Positions 27,038 to 34,791 of a stretch of DNA of 64,000 nt are shown here, in pieces. How positions within the stretch are numbered: position 1 is the stretch's first letter; each line of letters starts with the position of its first letter. Below the pieces are notes generated by a model. It was not told the DNA's origin. It worked only from the letters and a program-made list of their open reading frames with translations, and made no database searches. Origin of the DNA: Myxococcus virescens (lineage in GTDB: Bacteria > Myxococcota > Myxococcia > Myxococcales > Myxococcaceae); assembly GCF_900101905.1 (NCBI RefSeq), contig NZ_FNAJ01000010.1:124001-188000 (forward strand), written 5' to 3'. The translations under genes and the position numbers were made by a program.

Positions 27038-28429
27038 TCAGGCCGGCTCGCTCGAGGAGGCGCGAGGTCCCTCAATGACGACCTTCAGGCCGCGCGGCGG
27101 ATTGGGCGCGAAGGTGAGTGAGAAGCCGACGCGGTGGCACAGCTCGCGGACGATGGACAGGCCAAGCCCGCTGCCCCGGGTCGCCCGGCGCCGCGTGGCC
27201 TGCGCGCGAAACCCGCGCTCGCCCAGGCGCTCGAGCTCCTCGGCAGAGAGGCCGGGCCCGTCGTCGAGCACGGTGAGCCGGAAGCGCCCGGGTTCCGCAT
27301 CCTCCAGGACCGCCACGACGTGGCCCCCCGCCTCGCCGTGCGTGACGGCGTTGTGGAGCAGGTTGCCCAGGGCCTGCTCCAGCATCGTGGGATTGCAGCG
27401 CACCCAGAGCGCCTCGTCGGGCCGGGAGCACTCCACGGTCAGCCCCAGCAACCGCGCGAGCTGCTGGAGCCTGCGCACCACGCGCTCCACTGTCTGCCCC
27501 AGCTCCACGCGCGGGTCGCCCGCCGTCGGGTCGATGCCCTCTCCGAGCTGGCAGGCGAGATGGAGGTTGTCCACCAGGGAGGTGAGGTAGACGGTGTCCT
27601 CGATGCCCTGGCGGAGGAGCGCCGCGGTGGGCTCGGTGGGCGTCGTCGAGGCCAGCTCCAGCGACAATTGAAGCGAGGCAATGGGCGTCTTCAGGTCGTG
27701 CGCGACGTCCGCCAGGTGTCGCTCCAGCGCGTGTTTCTGGGCCTCGATGCGGGTGGCGTCCTCCTGGACACGGGCATGGGTGGTGTCGAGCACCCGTGAC
27801 AGCTCGCCCAGCTCATCGTCCTGGCCATCCGCCGCGGAGTGATACCGACTGGCCCCGAGCATCCCCGCCGCCCGATGCAGACGGCGCAGGCGTTGGAGGA
27901 GGGGGTGGACGACGACGAAGGTGGACAGCGTCGCCGCGAGCATCGTGAAGAGGACGGCGGCCACGAGGACCCACCCGCCCACCGTGGCGCGCTCGTCCAT
28001 GAGCGGCCAGCGGAACTCCAGGAGGCTGCAGGGGCCGGACTCCGCGAGCTTCATCAGTGAGGCCCCCGCCCACGTTGAGTCCGGACGGAAGAGCGGGAGG
28101 TAGAAGAGGGTGGGCTCACGCTCACCTTGGGCGAGACGTGCGAGAAGCCTGGGGTCCGGACGTGCGCCGGGCGAGCCGGCCCCCACCTGGGCAAGGTCAT
28201 ACGCCTGCACCTCCACTCCGTCCGGGCTCCGGAAGTGCCATCCCGGTGTCGTCCGGCACTCCGAAGTCTGGGGCGCGAGCGCCAGGGCGGCGGACATCCG
28301 TACGCCATGCGACAGCGCGGCATCCACGCCCAGGACAATCGCGAGGAAGGACGCGCCCAGCGTGCCCAGCAGGCCCAGGAGCGCCGAGGCCACGAGGATG
28401 CGTTGGGCCAGGCGGTTGCGCAGCCTCAC
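27038..28429 (-). CDS. Membrane sensor histidine kinase
   Basis: This 463-residue kinase has a first membrane helix near 11-35, a periplasmic sensor part with two Cys, a second helix near 150-175, a HAMP-like linker, the phospho-acceptor block DVAHDLKTPIASLQLS, and the ATPase motifs NLLHNAVTHG, DDGPGLS and GSGLGLSIVR. It starts at a GTG overlapping the response regulator stop (GTGA), so kinase and regulator form one operon. The signal is unknown. Confidence 0.9.
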   Translation of the reverse strand: MRLRNRLAQRILVASALLGLLGTLGASFLAIVLGVDAALSHGVRMSAALALAPQTSECRTTPGWHFRSPDGVEVQAYDLAQVGAGSPGARPDPRLLARLAQGEREPTLFYLPLFRPDSTWAGASLMKLAESGPCSLLEFRWPLMDERATVGGWVLVAAVLFTMLAATLSTFVVVHPLLQRLRRLHRAAGMLGASRYHSAADGQDDELGELSRVLDTTHARVQEDATRIEAQKHALERHLADVAHDLKTPIASLQLSLELASTTPTEPTAALLRQGIEDTVYLTSLVDNLHLACQLGEGIDPTAGDPRVELGQTVERVVRRLQQLARLLGLTVECSRPDEALWVRCNPTMLEQALGNLLHNAVTHGEAGGHVVAVLEDAEPGRFRLTVLDDGPGLSAEELERLGERGFRAQATRRRATRGSGLGLSIVRELCHRVGFSLTFAPNPPRGLKVVIEGPRASSSEPA

Positions 28430-29115
28430 CGCGGCTCCTCGTCGGGGACGAACCGGTAGCCAATCCCCCAGGACGTCTGGATGCGCGCGCCCGCTGGCCC
28501 CAGCTTCTTGCGGATGCGCGCGATGTGAGAGTCCACGGTCCGGTCATCGCGCTCCTCGCTGGGCGGCAGCGCGTGCTGGGCAATCTGGGCGCGTGTCAGG
28601 GCGCGTCCCGGACGCTCCGCGAGATAGGCGAGCACGTCGAACTCGTGGCGTGTGAAGGGCAGGGCGCCGGTGCCTTCGCGGCTCGCCTCGCGGGCGTCGA
28701 GGTCCAGGCTCACGTCGTCCCAGTGCAGCACGCGTCGTGGACGCTCCTCCTGGAGAAGCAGCCGTGCGCGGATTCGGGCGACCAGCTCCTCCATCCAGAA
28801 GGGCTTGGGGAGGTAGTCCACCGCCCCCAGGCCGAAGGAGCGCAGCCGGGCCTCCAGTTCCTGTCTCGCGGTGAGGACGATGACGGGGACACGGAGCCGG
28901 AAGCGCCAGGCTTCCAGCAACTCGAAGCCGTCATGCCCGGGCAGGTTGAGGTCCAGCACCACCAGGTCGGGGTGCTCGCGCTCGGCCATCTCGAGCGCGA
29001 GCACGCCATCCGTGGCGAGCACCACCTGGAAGCCCGCGAGCTTCAATCCACGAACGATGCCCGCAGCGATGGGGGCATCGTCCTCAACGACCAGGATGCG
29101 CGCCGATGGGTTCAT
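28426..29115 (-). CDS. OmpR/PhoB-family response regulator
   Basis: The protein has an N-terminal receiver (VVEDDAPIAAG, phospho-acceptor Asp in VVLDLNLPGHDG, Lys in LPKPFW) and a C-terminal winged helix (FTRHEFDVLAYLAERPG, DRTVDSHIARIRKKLG, IQTSWGIGYRF). It starts at ATG 29115; a GTG six bases earlier is possible. It overlaps the downstream kinase gene and lies about 40 bases after an unrecognised protein gene on the same strand, so that protein may be part of the same operon. Confidence 0.92.
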   Translation of the reverse strand: MNPSARILVVEDDAPIAAGIVRGLKLAGFQVVLATDGVLALEMAEREHPDLVVLDLNLPGHDGFELLEAWRFRLRVPVIVLTARQELEARLRSFGLGAVDYLPKPFWMEELVARIRARLLLQEERPRRVLHWDDVSLDLDAREASREGTGALPFTRHEFDVLAYLAERPGRALTRAQIAQHALPPSEERDDRTVDSHIARIRKKLGPAGARIQTSWGIGYRFVPDEEPR

Positions 29116-29158
29116 GGACACGGTCCCCAGGTGGGTCTCGTCGTGTCAGCGCTGTCGC

Positions 29159-30121
29159 TCAGTACACCCAGGTGTAGCCGCCGCCGACCGTGGCGCTCAC
29201 GCCGTCTTTGGCGAAGGTGCTGACTTCCGCGCCGAGGCACATGACGAGGCCCGCGAGGTCGAGCCTGCCACTCGTGGCGAAGGCCGTCCATTCCTTCTCG
29301 GTGATGGGCATCTTGAAGACGACCTGGGCGCTACCGCAAAACTTGCCGACGCCGGCGCCGAGGCTGACCGTGAGCACGGGGCCGGCGAGCTTCGAGGGCA
29401 TGTCGGCCCACGCGCCAAACTGGAAGTTCATCGAAATACCCTTGGTGGCGCCCGCGACGCCCCCGAAGCCGAAGAAGCCCCGGACTTGCGTCTGCCCCGG
29501 GTGGTCGAAGGCAATGCCGACGCTTCCCTCGGGGCCCGCGCCGAAGGTCGCGCTGCCTCCGCTGCCAATGGAGAGAGTCCCGAGCCCCTTGCTCCGGGCC
29601 TCGTTGCCGGTGCGCTGGACCGACTCGTCCTGAGACAGCGAGCTGACGGTCTTGTTCGTGTCCTCGTCCTTCTTCTTCTGGGAGGACTGGCGCACGAGGA
29701 AGTCCACCTCCTTGCGGCGGGTGGGATTCGTCAGCAGCGCGTAGCCCGTCTCGGCCATGCTCTCGAGGAGGGCCAGGTGCTTGCGGTAGACGTCCTCGGC
29801 CAGCGCCTCGGCGATGTCGCTCAGCGCGTCCGTGAGGAAGCGGGTGGACAACTCCACCATCTCGTTCCATGCGGCTTCCCCGGCGGCCAGGGACTCCGCA
29901 TACGCCTGCTCCGCCAGCTTCGCGGTGTCGCGGGTGAGGGTGTCCACCTCCCGGGCGAGCTGCTCGGCCTCGCGGCTCACCTGGTTCGTCACGGTGCCCG
30001 CCGTATCGGTGACGGTATCGGCCGCCTTGTTGGCGGTATCCACCACCGTGTTGCCCGCCTTCTTCGCCGTCTTCTTGACCTTCTTCACCGCTTTCTTGAA
30101 CGACTTGCTGATGCTCGACAC
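29159..30121 (-). CDS. Unrecognised protein: cationic helical N-terminus plus Gly-rich beta C-terminus
   Basis: This 320-residue protein has no signal peptide. It begins with a Lys-rich amphipathic stretch (SKSFKKAVKKVKKTAKKAG) and Thr/Ala/Asp-rich LEA-like repeats, then a long acidic helical region to about 160. From about 180 the sequence alternates Gly and beta-branched residues (GSGGSATFGAGPEGSVG, FFGFGGVAG, SLGAGVGKFCG) and ends VGGGYTWVY, as in an antiparallel beta sheet or barrel-like fold. I do not recognise a family. It precedes the regulator-kinase pair on the same strand, suggesting it is sensed, regulated by or exported with that system. Confidence 0.7.
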   Translation of the reverse strand: MSSISKSFKKAVKKVKKTAKKAGNTVVDTANKAADTVTDTAGTVTNQVSREAEQLAREVDTLTRDTAKLAEQAYAESLAAGEAAWNEMVELSTRFLTDALSDIAEALAEDVYRKHLALLESMAETGYALLTNPTRRKEVDFLVRQSSQKKKDEDTNKTVSSLSQDESVQRTGNEARSKGLGTLSIGSGGSATFGAGPEGSVGIAFDHPGQTQVRGFFGFGGVAGATKGISMNFQFGAWADMPSKLAGPVLTVSLGAGVGKFCGSAQVVFKMPITEKEWTAFATSGRLDLAGLVMCLGAEVSTFAKDGVSATVGGGYTWVY

Positions 30122-30193
30122 GTGGGGACCCCCTCGGCTGCGTTGAGGGACCCACCTTGCGGGAGAAGTGTTGAGGGACTGTGGAGCGCGCCT

Positions 30194-30589
30194 TCAGACG
30201 CCGTCCGCGACGACGGCGTCCGCTTCAATCTCCACCAGGATTTCGGGGGAGATGAGGCGGCTGACCTCCACCATCGACGTAGCGGGGCGGATGTGGGCGA
30301 AGAACTCTCCATGCGCCCGGCCGACCGCTTCCCACTGCTGGATGTCCACGACGTACATGCGTGTGCGCACCACGTCCTCCAGCCGGGCGCCCAGGGCCTC
30401 CAGGGCGGATTGGATGTTCTGGAGCGTCTGCCGGGCCTGCAGGTAGGCGTCCCCCACGCCCACGATGTTTCCCTGGGCATCGGTGGCCGTCGTCCCGGAC
30501 ACGGAGACGAAGGGGCCCACACGCACGGCGCGCGAGTAGCCCACCTGGGGCTCCCACGGGGTTCCAGTGGAATGCTGGGTGCGCTTCAT
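30194..30589 (-). CDS. RidA/YjgF/UK114-family enamine/imine deaminase
   Basis: This 131-residue protein matches the RidA family, which hydrolyses reactive enamine/imine intermediates from amino-acid metabolism. Hallmarks are [32 protein letters not shown], the conserved Arg in [10 protein letters not shown] and the C-terminal [10 protein letters not shown]. The ATG at 30589 has CGGAG upstream; the longer frame from 30649 lacks homology. It is upstream of, and on the same strand as, the unrecognised 29159-30121 gene, 72 bases away. It is divergent from release factor 3. Confidence 0.9.
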   Translation of the reverse strand: MKRTQHSTGTPWEPQVGYSRAVRVGPFVSVSGTTATDAQGNIVGVGDAYLQARQTLQNIQSALEALGARLEDVVRTRMYVVDIQQWEAVGRAHGEFFAHIRPATSMVEVSRLISPEILVEIEADAVVADGV

Positions 30590-30645
30590 GGGGGCTCCGA
30601 GGGTAGGTGTGGGTCGGCAGCCTTGCATGGGGCCCTGGCCGGTCG

Positions 30646-30660
30646 GCAAGCGCCGCTTGC
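30646..30660. promoter_or_regulatory. Perfect 15-base palindrome between divergent ridA-like and prfC genes
   Basis: GCAAGCG and CGCTTGC flank a single central base. A related GCAAG half-repeat follows at about 30666. The location between divergent starts would suit an operator, but no regulator can be named. Confidence 0.3.
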
Positions 30661-30702
30661 AAGCTGCAAGGAAACACCGCCCGTGATAGTTGGCCCCGGG
30701 TC

Positions 30703-32328
30703 ATGACGAACGAGCTCCATAGGGAGGTCGCCCGGCGGCGCACCTTCGCGATCATCTCCCACCCCGACGCGGGTAAGACGACCCTCACCGAGAAGCTGCT
30801 GCTCTACGGCGGCGCCATCCATCTGGCCGGAAGCGTGAAGGCCAAGCGGGCGCGGCGGCATGCCACGTCCGACTGGATGGAGCTGGAGAAGGAGCGCGGC
30901 ATCTCCGTCACCTCGTCCGTCCTCCAGTTCAGCTACCGCGACCACTCGGTGAACCTGCTGGACACGCCGGGTCACCAGGACTTCTCCGAGGACACCTACC
31001 GCACCCTGGCCGCGGCGGACGCGGCGGTGATGCTCATCGACGCCGCCAAGGGCGTGGAGCCGCAGACCAAGAAGCTCTTCAAGGTCTGCCGCATGCGGGG
31101 CATCCCCATCTTCACCTTCGTCAACAAGCTGGACCGCTACGGCCGCGAGCCGTTGGAGTTGATGAACGAGCTGGAGCAGGTGCTCGGCATCCGCTCCTAT
31201 CCGATGAACTGGCCCATCGGGATGGGCCCGGACTTCCGCGGCGTCTATGACCGGCAGGCCCGCGTCGTCCACGTCTTCTCCACCGAGGGGTCCCACGGCG
31301 AGTCGGAGGTGGGCGAGCGCTCGGTCTCCATCGACTCGGACGAAATCAAGACGGTCCTCACCGAGACGGAGCTGGCGAAGCTGCACGAGGAGATCGAGCT
31401 GCTGGACATCGGCGGCGACGAGTTCACCCGAGAGAAGAGCGATGCGGGGCAGCTGACGCCCATGTTCTTCGGCAGCGCGATGACCAACTTCGGCGTGCGC
31501 CCGTTCCTGGATGCCTTCCTGGACCTGGCCCCCGCGCCCACGTCGCGCCTGACGACGCAGGGGCCGCGCGAGCCCACCCACCCGAAGTTCGCCGGCTTCG
31601 TCTTCAAGATTCAGGCGAACATGGACCCCGCGCACCGCGACCGCATCGCGTTCATGCGCGTGGTGAGCGGCCGGTACGTGAAGGGCATGAGCGCCTTCCA
31701 CTCGCGCCTGGGCAAGGACGTCCGTCTGGCCAAGCCGAGCCAGTTCATGGCCGCCGAGCGCACCTCCATCGAGGACGCGTGGCCTGGGGACGTCATCGGC
31801 CTGTTCGACCCGGGGCTGTACCGCATCGGCGACACGCTGGCGGAGGGCACCGGCGTGGAGTTCGAGGGCGTGCCGCGCTTCAGCCCGGAGTTCTTCGCCG
31901 TCGTCCGCAGCCGGGATCCGCTCCGCCGCAAGCAGATGGAGAAGGGCCTGGAGCAGCTCTCCGAGGAGGGCACGGTGCAGATCTTCCAGCAGCTGCAGAT
32001 GGGCATGAAGGACCCCATCGTCGGCGTGGTGGGCGCGCTCCAGTTCGAGGTCCTCCAGTACCGCCTGGAGCACGAGTACGGCGCGAAGATCGCGCTCGAC
32101 CGGCTGCCCTTCAGCCATGCGCGCTGGGTGGTGGGCGCCAACTTCGACCCGAAGGCGTTCGACTGGGAAGGCAACCGTCAGACGGTGCAGGACCGGGACG
32201 GACTGCCCCTGGTGCTCTTCCGGGATGACTGGGCGCTCCAGCACGCCGAGGACAAGCACCCGGAGCTGAAGTTCGTCTCGGAGGCCCCGCAGTTGCGGCA
32301 GGCCACCCCCCTGGCTTCGGGCGGCTGA
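30703..32328 (+). CDS. prfC: Peptide chain release factor 3 (RF3)
   Basis: This 541-residue translational GTPase recycles RF1/RF2 from the ribosome after termination. All G motifs are clear: ISHPDAGKTTLTEKLL (P-loop), the switch region ERGISVTSSV, DTPGHQDFSEDTYR (G3) and NKLD (G4). The RF3-specific C-terminal domain is complete (VVGALQFEVLQYRLEHEYG). The ATG at 30703 follows a weak ribosome site and begins the conserved MTNELHREVARRRTFAIISH stretch. A good terminator lies just downstream. Confidence 0.96.
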   Translation: MTNELHREVARRRTFAIISHPDAGKTTLTEKLLLYGGAIHLAGSVKAKRARRHATSDWMELEKERGISVTSSVLQFSYRDHSVNLLDTPGHQDFSEDTYRTLAAADAAVMLIDAAKGVEPQTKKLFKVCRMRGIPIFTFVNKLDRYGREPLELMNELEQVLGIRSYPMNWPIGMGPDFRGVYDRQARVVHVFSTEGSHGESEVGERSVSIDSDEIKTVLTETELAKLHEEIELLDIGGDEFTREKSDAGQLTPMFFGSAMTNFGVRPFLDAFLDLAPAPTSRLTTQGPREPTHPKFAGFVFKIQANMDPAHRDRIAFMRVVSGRYVKGMSAFHSRLGKDVRLAKPSQFMAAERTSIEDAWPGDVIGLFDPGLYRIGDTLAEGTGVEFEGVPRFSPEFFAVVRSRDPLRRKQMEKGLEQLSEEGTVQIFQQLQMGMKDPIVGVVGALQFEVLQYRLEHEYGAKIALDRLPFSHARWVVGANFDPKAFDWEGNRQTVQDRDGLPLVLFRDDWALQHAEDKHPELKFVSEAPQLRQATPLASGG

Positions 32329-32350
32329 GGCCCGCCGGCCGGGTCGTACC

Positions 32351-32383
32351 AGCCCCTGGGCGAATGGACTTTCGCCAGGGGCT
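32351..32383 (+). terminator. Rho-independent terminator after prfC
   Basis: AGCCCCTGG plus CGAA pairs with TTCGCCAGGGGCT (32371-32383), with one bulged G and a six-base loop. TCATT follows. It begins 23 bases after the prfC stop. Confidence 0.72.
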
Positions 32384-32432
32384 TCATTAAGCGAAGGGGG
32401 CTTTCCGCGTCGCACCGCAGCCGGCCCACTGC

Positions 32433-32849
32433 ATGTCAGAGCGGCACCCCCCACCTCACGAGGTCGTGCGTGCCTGGCGCCAACGCCAGCTGCCGCGCCC
32501 GTCCTCTCCCGCGCTCCTGGACCTGTTCGAGCGTGGCTTCCAGGCGCTGTGGCGCCGTGGCCGTTCGGCCCTGGGGGAGGTCACCCTGGTGGTCATCCTG
32601 GAGCGGGTGCTCCGGCGGGTCGTCCAGGCCCATCCTCACTTGTCGGCGCTCGCCGTCACATCGGAAGGTCTTCGCTTCGAGGGGCTGCATCCGGTCGTGG
32701 CTGAATTCGACCCGGAACGGCTGGAGGAGTCGCTGGTGGTCCTGGTCGAGGAGTGGCTGCGTGTCCTCGGGGCGCTGACGGGCGAGGTCCTCTCCGCCGC
32801 GCTCCGGGAGGAGCTGCTGGCCGTGGAAGGGACGAGGTCCCCCCGATGA
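32433..32849 (+). CDS. Hypothetical protein coupled to a histidine kinase
   Basis: This 138-residue protein is soluble, alpha/beta and rich in Arg, Glu and Leu. It has a basic N-terminus (HEVVRAWRQRQLPRPSSP) and a helical middle (LGEVTLVVILERVLRRVVQ). I do not recognise a family. Its stop overlaps the start of the downstream histidine kinase (ATGA), so the two are translationally coupled. It may be a sensor or accessory domain for that kinase. The ribosome site is weak. Confidence 0.7.
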   Translation: MSERHPPPHEVVRAWRQRQLPRPSSPALLDLFERGFQALWRRGRSALGEVTLVVILERVLRRVVQAHPHLSALAVTSEGLRFEGLHPVVAEFDPERLEESLVVLVEEWLRVLGALTGEVLSAALREELLAVEGTRSPR

Positions 32850-34180
32850 AGGCGCCACGGAGCCCAGCGGGGGATGACACCGCCCCCCCGGACGTCCCAG
32901 CCTCCCGCCGGCGGCCTCGTCGCGCCTGGCGAAAGCGGGGGCAGGCCCACCGCCATCTGGCGCAGCTCCATGAGGTAGGCCAGGTGCTCTGCGCGTCCGA
33001 CGGTGTCGCCGCCAGCTTTCCCGCGCTGGTGGACCGCCTTTCCCGATGGCTTCCGGTCCGCGTCGCGCTCCTGCTGGAGGGGGTGGATGCGTCCGGAGTG
33101 CCCGTTCCGGAGCGGCCCTGTCTGATGGCGTGGCATTCGTCCGTGCGCATGAAGTCCCCTCCGTTCCAGGCCGTGGCGCATGCCGCCTCCGCGTACGCGT
33201 ACCTCGTGGGCCTGGAGCGCGTGAGCCTGCAAGGGCGTGACGCCATCGAGGGCGTGTTCAAGGCGGAACCGGCCCGGGTTCCCGGGAAGGTCACCCTGCC
33301 GCTGGTGGCGAAGGAAGGCGTCCTGGGCGTGCTCCACGTGGAGGCGGTGGGGCTGGGGGAGGACGGGCTGGCGCTGCTGGACGCGGTGGCGAACCTTCTG
33401 GCCGTGGCCCTGCCGAAGGAGCATGCCTTGCGCCGCGAAGTTCGCCTGCGTGAGCGCGCGGAGGCGCTGTTCTTTCAGGCCCAGGAGGCCGTGCGCTGGC
33501 GCGACGAGCTGCTCACCGTCGTCTCCCATGACATCAAGACGCCGCTGCTCGCGGTGCGGATGAACGCGGAGATGATTCTGAATGCGGGCACGGCGCCGGA
33601 GAAGGAACACCGTCGGCGCCGCTACCTGGAGAACATCGTCCTCGCCGAGCAGCAGATGAGCAGCCTCATCGGCAACCTGCTGGACCGGGCGCGCCTGCGC
33701 GGCATGCCCATTCCCCTGACGCTCCAGCCCCTTCCTGTGGACGCCTTGCTGGCGCAGGCGCTGGAGGTGCTCCGGCCGCTCGCGCTGGAGAAGAGTCAGG
33801 TCCTGACGGTGGCGCTGGCGCCAGAGCTGCCGCCGGTGCTCGCCGACCGCGAGCGCATCCTCCAGGTGCTGGCCAACCTGGTGAGCAACGCCATCAAGTT
33901 CACGCCCCCCGGCGGCGCCATTGAGGTGCGGGCCCGCCTGGTGGAGGGGGCGAAGGTGTGCGTCTTCGTGAAGGACTCCGGGCCCGGCATCCCCGCCGAG
34001 GACGCACCGCACCTCTTCGAGCGCTTCTGGCGGGCCAGCCATTCACCGGGCCGCGGCACGGGGCTGGGGCTGAGCATCGCCTGGAGTCTGGTGGCCGCGC
34101 ACGGAGGGACGCTCCACGTGGAGAGCCACGAAGGGCAGGGGAGCACCTTCTCCTTCACCCTGCCCGTGGCCCTGCCCTGA
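32846..34180 (+). CDS. Cytoplasmic GAF-like sensor histidine kinase
   Basis: This 444-residue kinase lacks membrane helices. After a basic, Pro/Arg-rich N-terminus, residues about 40-190 look like a GAF domain (HLAQLHEVGQVLCAS, LPLVAKEGVLGVLHVEAVG). The phospho-acceptor region is TVVSHDIKTPLLAVRMN. The ATPase has LVSNAIKFTPPGG, KDSGPGIP and GRGTGLGLSIAWSLV. It starts inside the stop of the preceding small gene and has no adjacent response regulator, so the partner is elsewhere. The paired small protein suggests a two-component sensory unit. Confidence 0.9.
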   Translation: MKAPRSPAGDDTAPPDVPASRRRPRRAWRKRGQAHRHLAQLHEVGQVLCASDGVAASFPALVDRLSRWLPVRVALLLEGVDASGVPVPERPCLMAWHSSVRMKSPPFQAVAHAASAYAYLVGLERVSLQGRDAIEGVFKAEPARVPGKVTLPLVAKEGVLGVLHVEAVGLGEDGLALLDAVANLLAVALPKEHALRREVRLRERAEALFFQAQEAVRWRDELLTVVSHDIKTPLLAVRMNAEMILNAGTAPEKEHRRRRYLENIVLAEQQMSSLIGNLLDRARLRGMPIPLTLQPLPVDALLAQALEVLRPLALEKSQVLTVALAPELPPVLADRERILQVLANLVSNAIKFTPPGGAIEVRARLVEGAKVCVFVKDSGPGIPAEDAPHLFERFWRASHSPGRGTGLGLSIAWSLVAAHGGTLHVESHEGQGSTFSFTLPVALP

Positions 34181-34190
34181 GGCGCCGCGG

Positions 34191-34733
34191 CTACTTGTAG
34201 GGCAACACCGTACCGCCGCGGAAGGCGGAGTCACGCAGCACGAGCCCTTCCTTGCAGAGCCGCGCCGTCTTGGGGCCCACGAAGAAGCCCTTGGGATCGC
34301 CCTTGCGGTACGTCTTCTTGATGTACTCCTCGACCTCGAGGAACAGGCTCCGGAACTTGTCGGGCGCCGCGTTCTTCCGGCCCGTCTGCGCGGTGATGTC
34401 CAGCTCCGCCCACATCTTGCCGCTGAGCAGCTCGCCCTCTTCGTTGGTGCGGCAGCGCTCCATGAAGATGACGGGCGAGCGCACCTCGTCGATGCGCCAG
34501 TAGCCCTTGTCCGGGCCCCGCTTCACCTTGTCGACGATGGCCGCGCCCAACTCGGAGGCCACCATGTAGAGGTCCTCCGGGGGCAGCCGCTCCAGGTTCT
34601 CCGTGTTCGCGCGGAAGGTCTCCCAATCCTGTGGGACGCGCCGGGGGTACACCTCCAGGACGAAGCGCTCCAGGAAGCGGAAGAAGGCGAGTTCGTCGTC
34701 GGGGGACATGAAGAACTGAATGACGTTGGCCAT
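34191..34733 (-). CDS. Hypothetical protein (180 aa)
   Basis: The protein begins MANVIQFFMSPDDELAFFRFLERFVLEVYP and contains VRSPVIFMERCRTNEEGELLSGKMWAELD and a basic KKTYRKGDPKGFFVGPKTA segment near the end. It appears soluble and folded, with no signal peptide or membrane helix. I do not recognise a family. The ATG at 34733 has GAGGG upstream; the longer frame to 34805 is less likely. It is divergent from the M32 peptidase and convergent with the histidine kinase gene ten bases away. Confidence 0.75.
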   Translation of the reverse strand: MANVIQFFMSPDDELAFFRFLERFVLEVYPRRVPQDWETFRANTENLERLPPEDLYMVASELGAAIVDKVKRGPDKGYWRIDEVRSPVIFMERCRTNEEGELLSGKMWAELDITAQTGRKNAAPDKFRSLFLEVEEYIKKTYRKGDPKGFFVGPKTARLCKEGLVLRDSAFRGGTVLPYK

Positions 34734-34791
34734 CGCGCAGCCCTCATACTCCCGAGTGCGTCTTTCGCGATAGTGCGGCGCGAAGCGGGCT

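Noticed and set aside
30586..32454. 622-codon minus-strand frame opposite prfC
   Set aside because: RF3 is unmistakable on the plus strand, and the antisense product is His/Arg/Leu-rich with no motifs.
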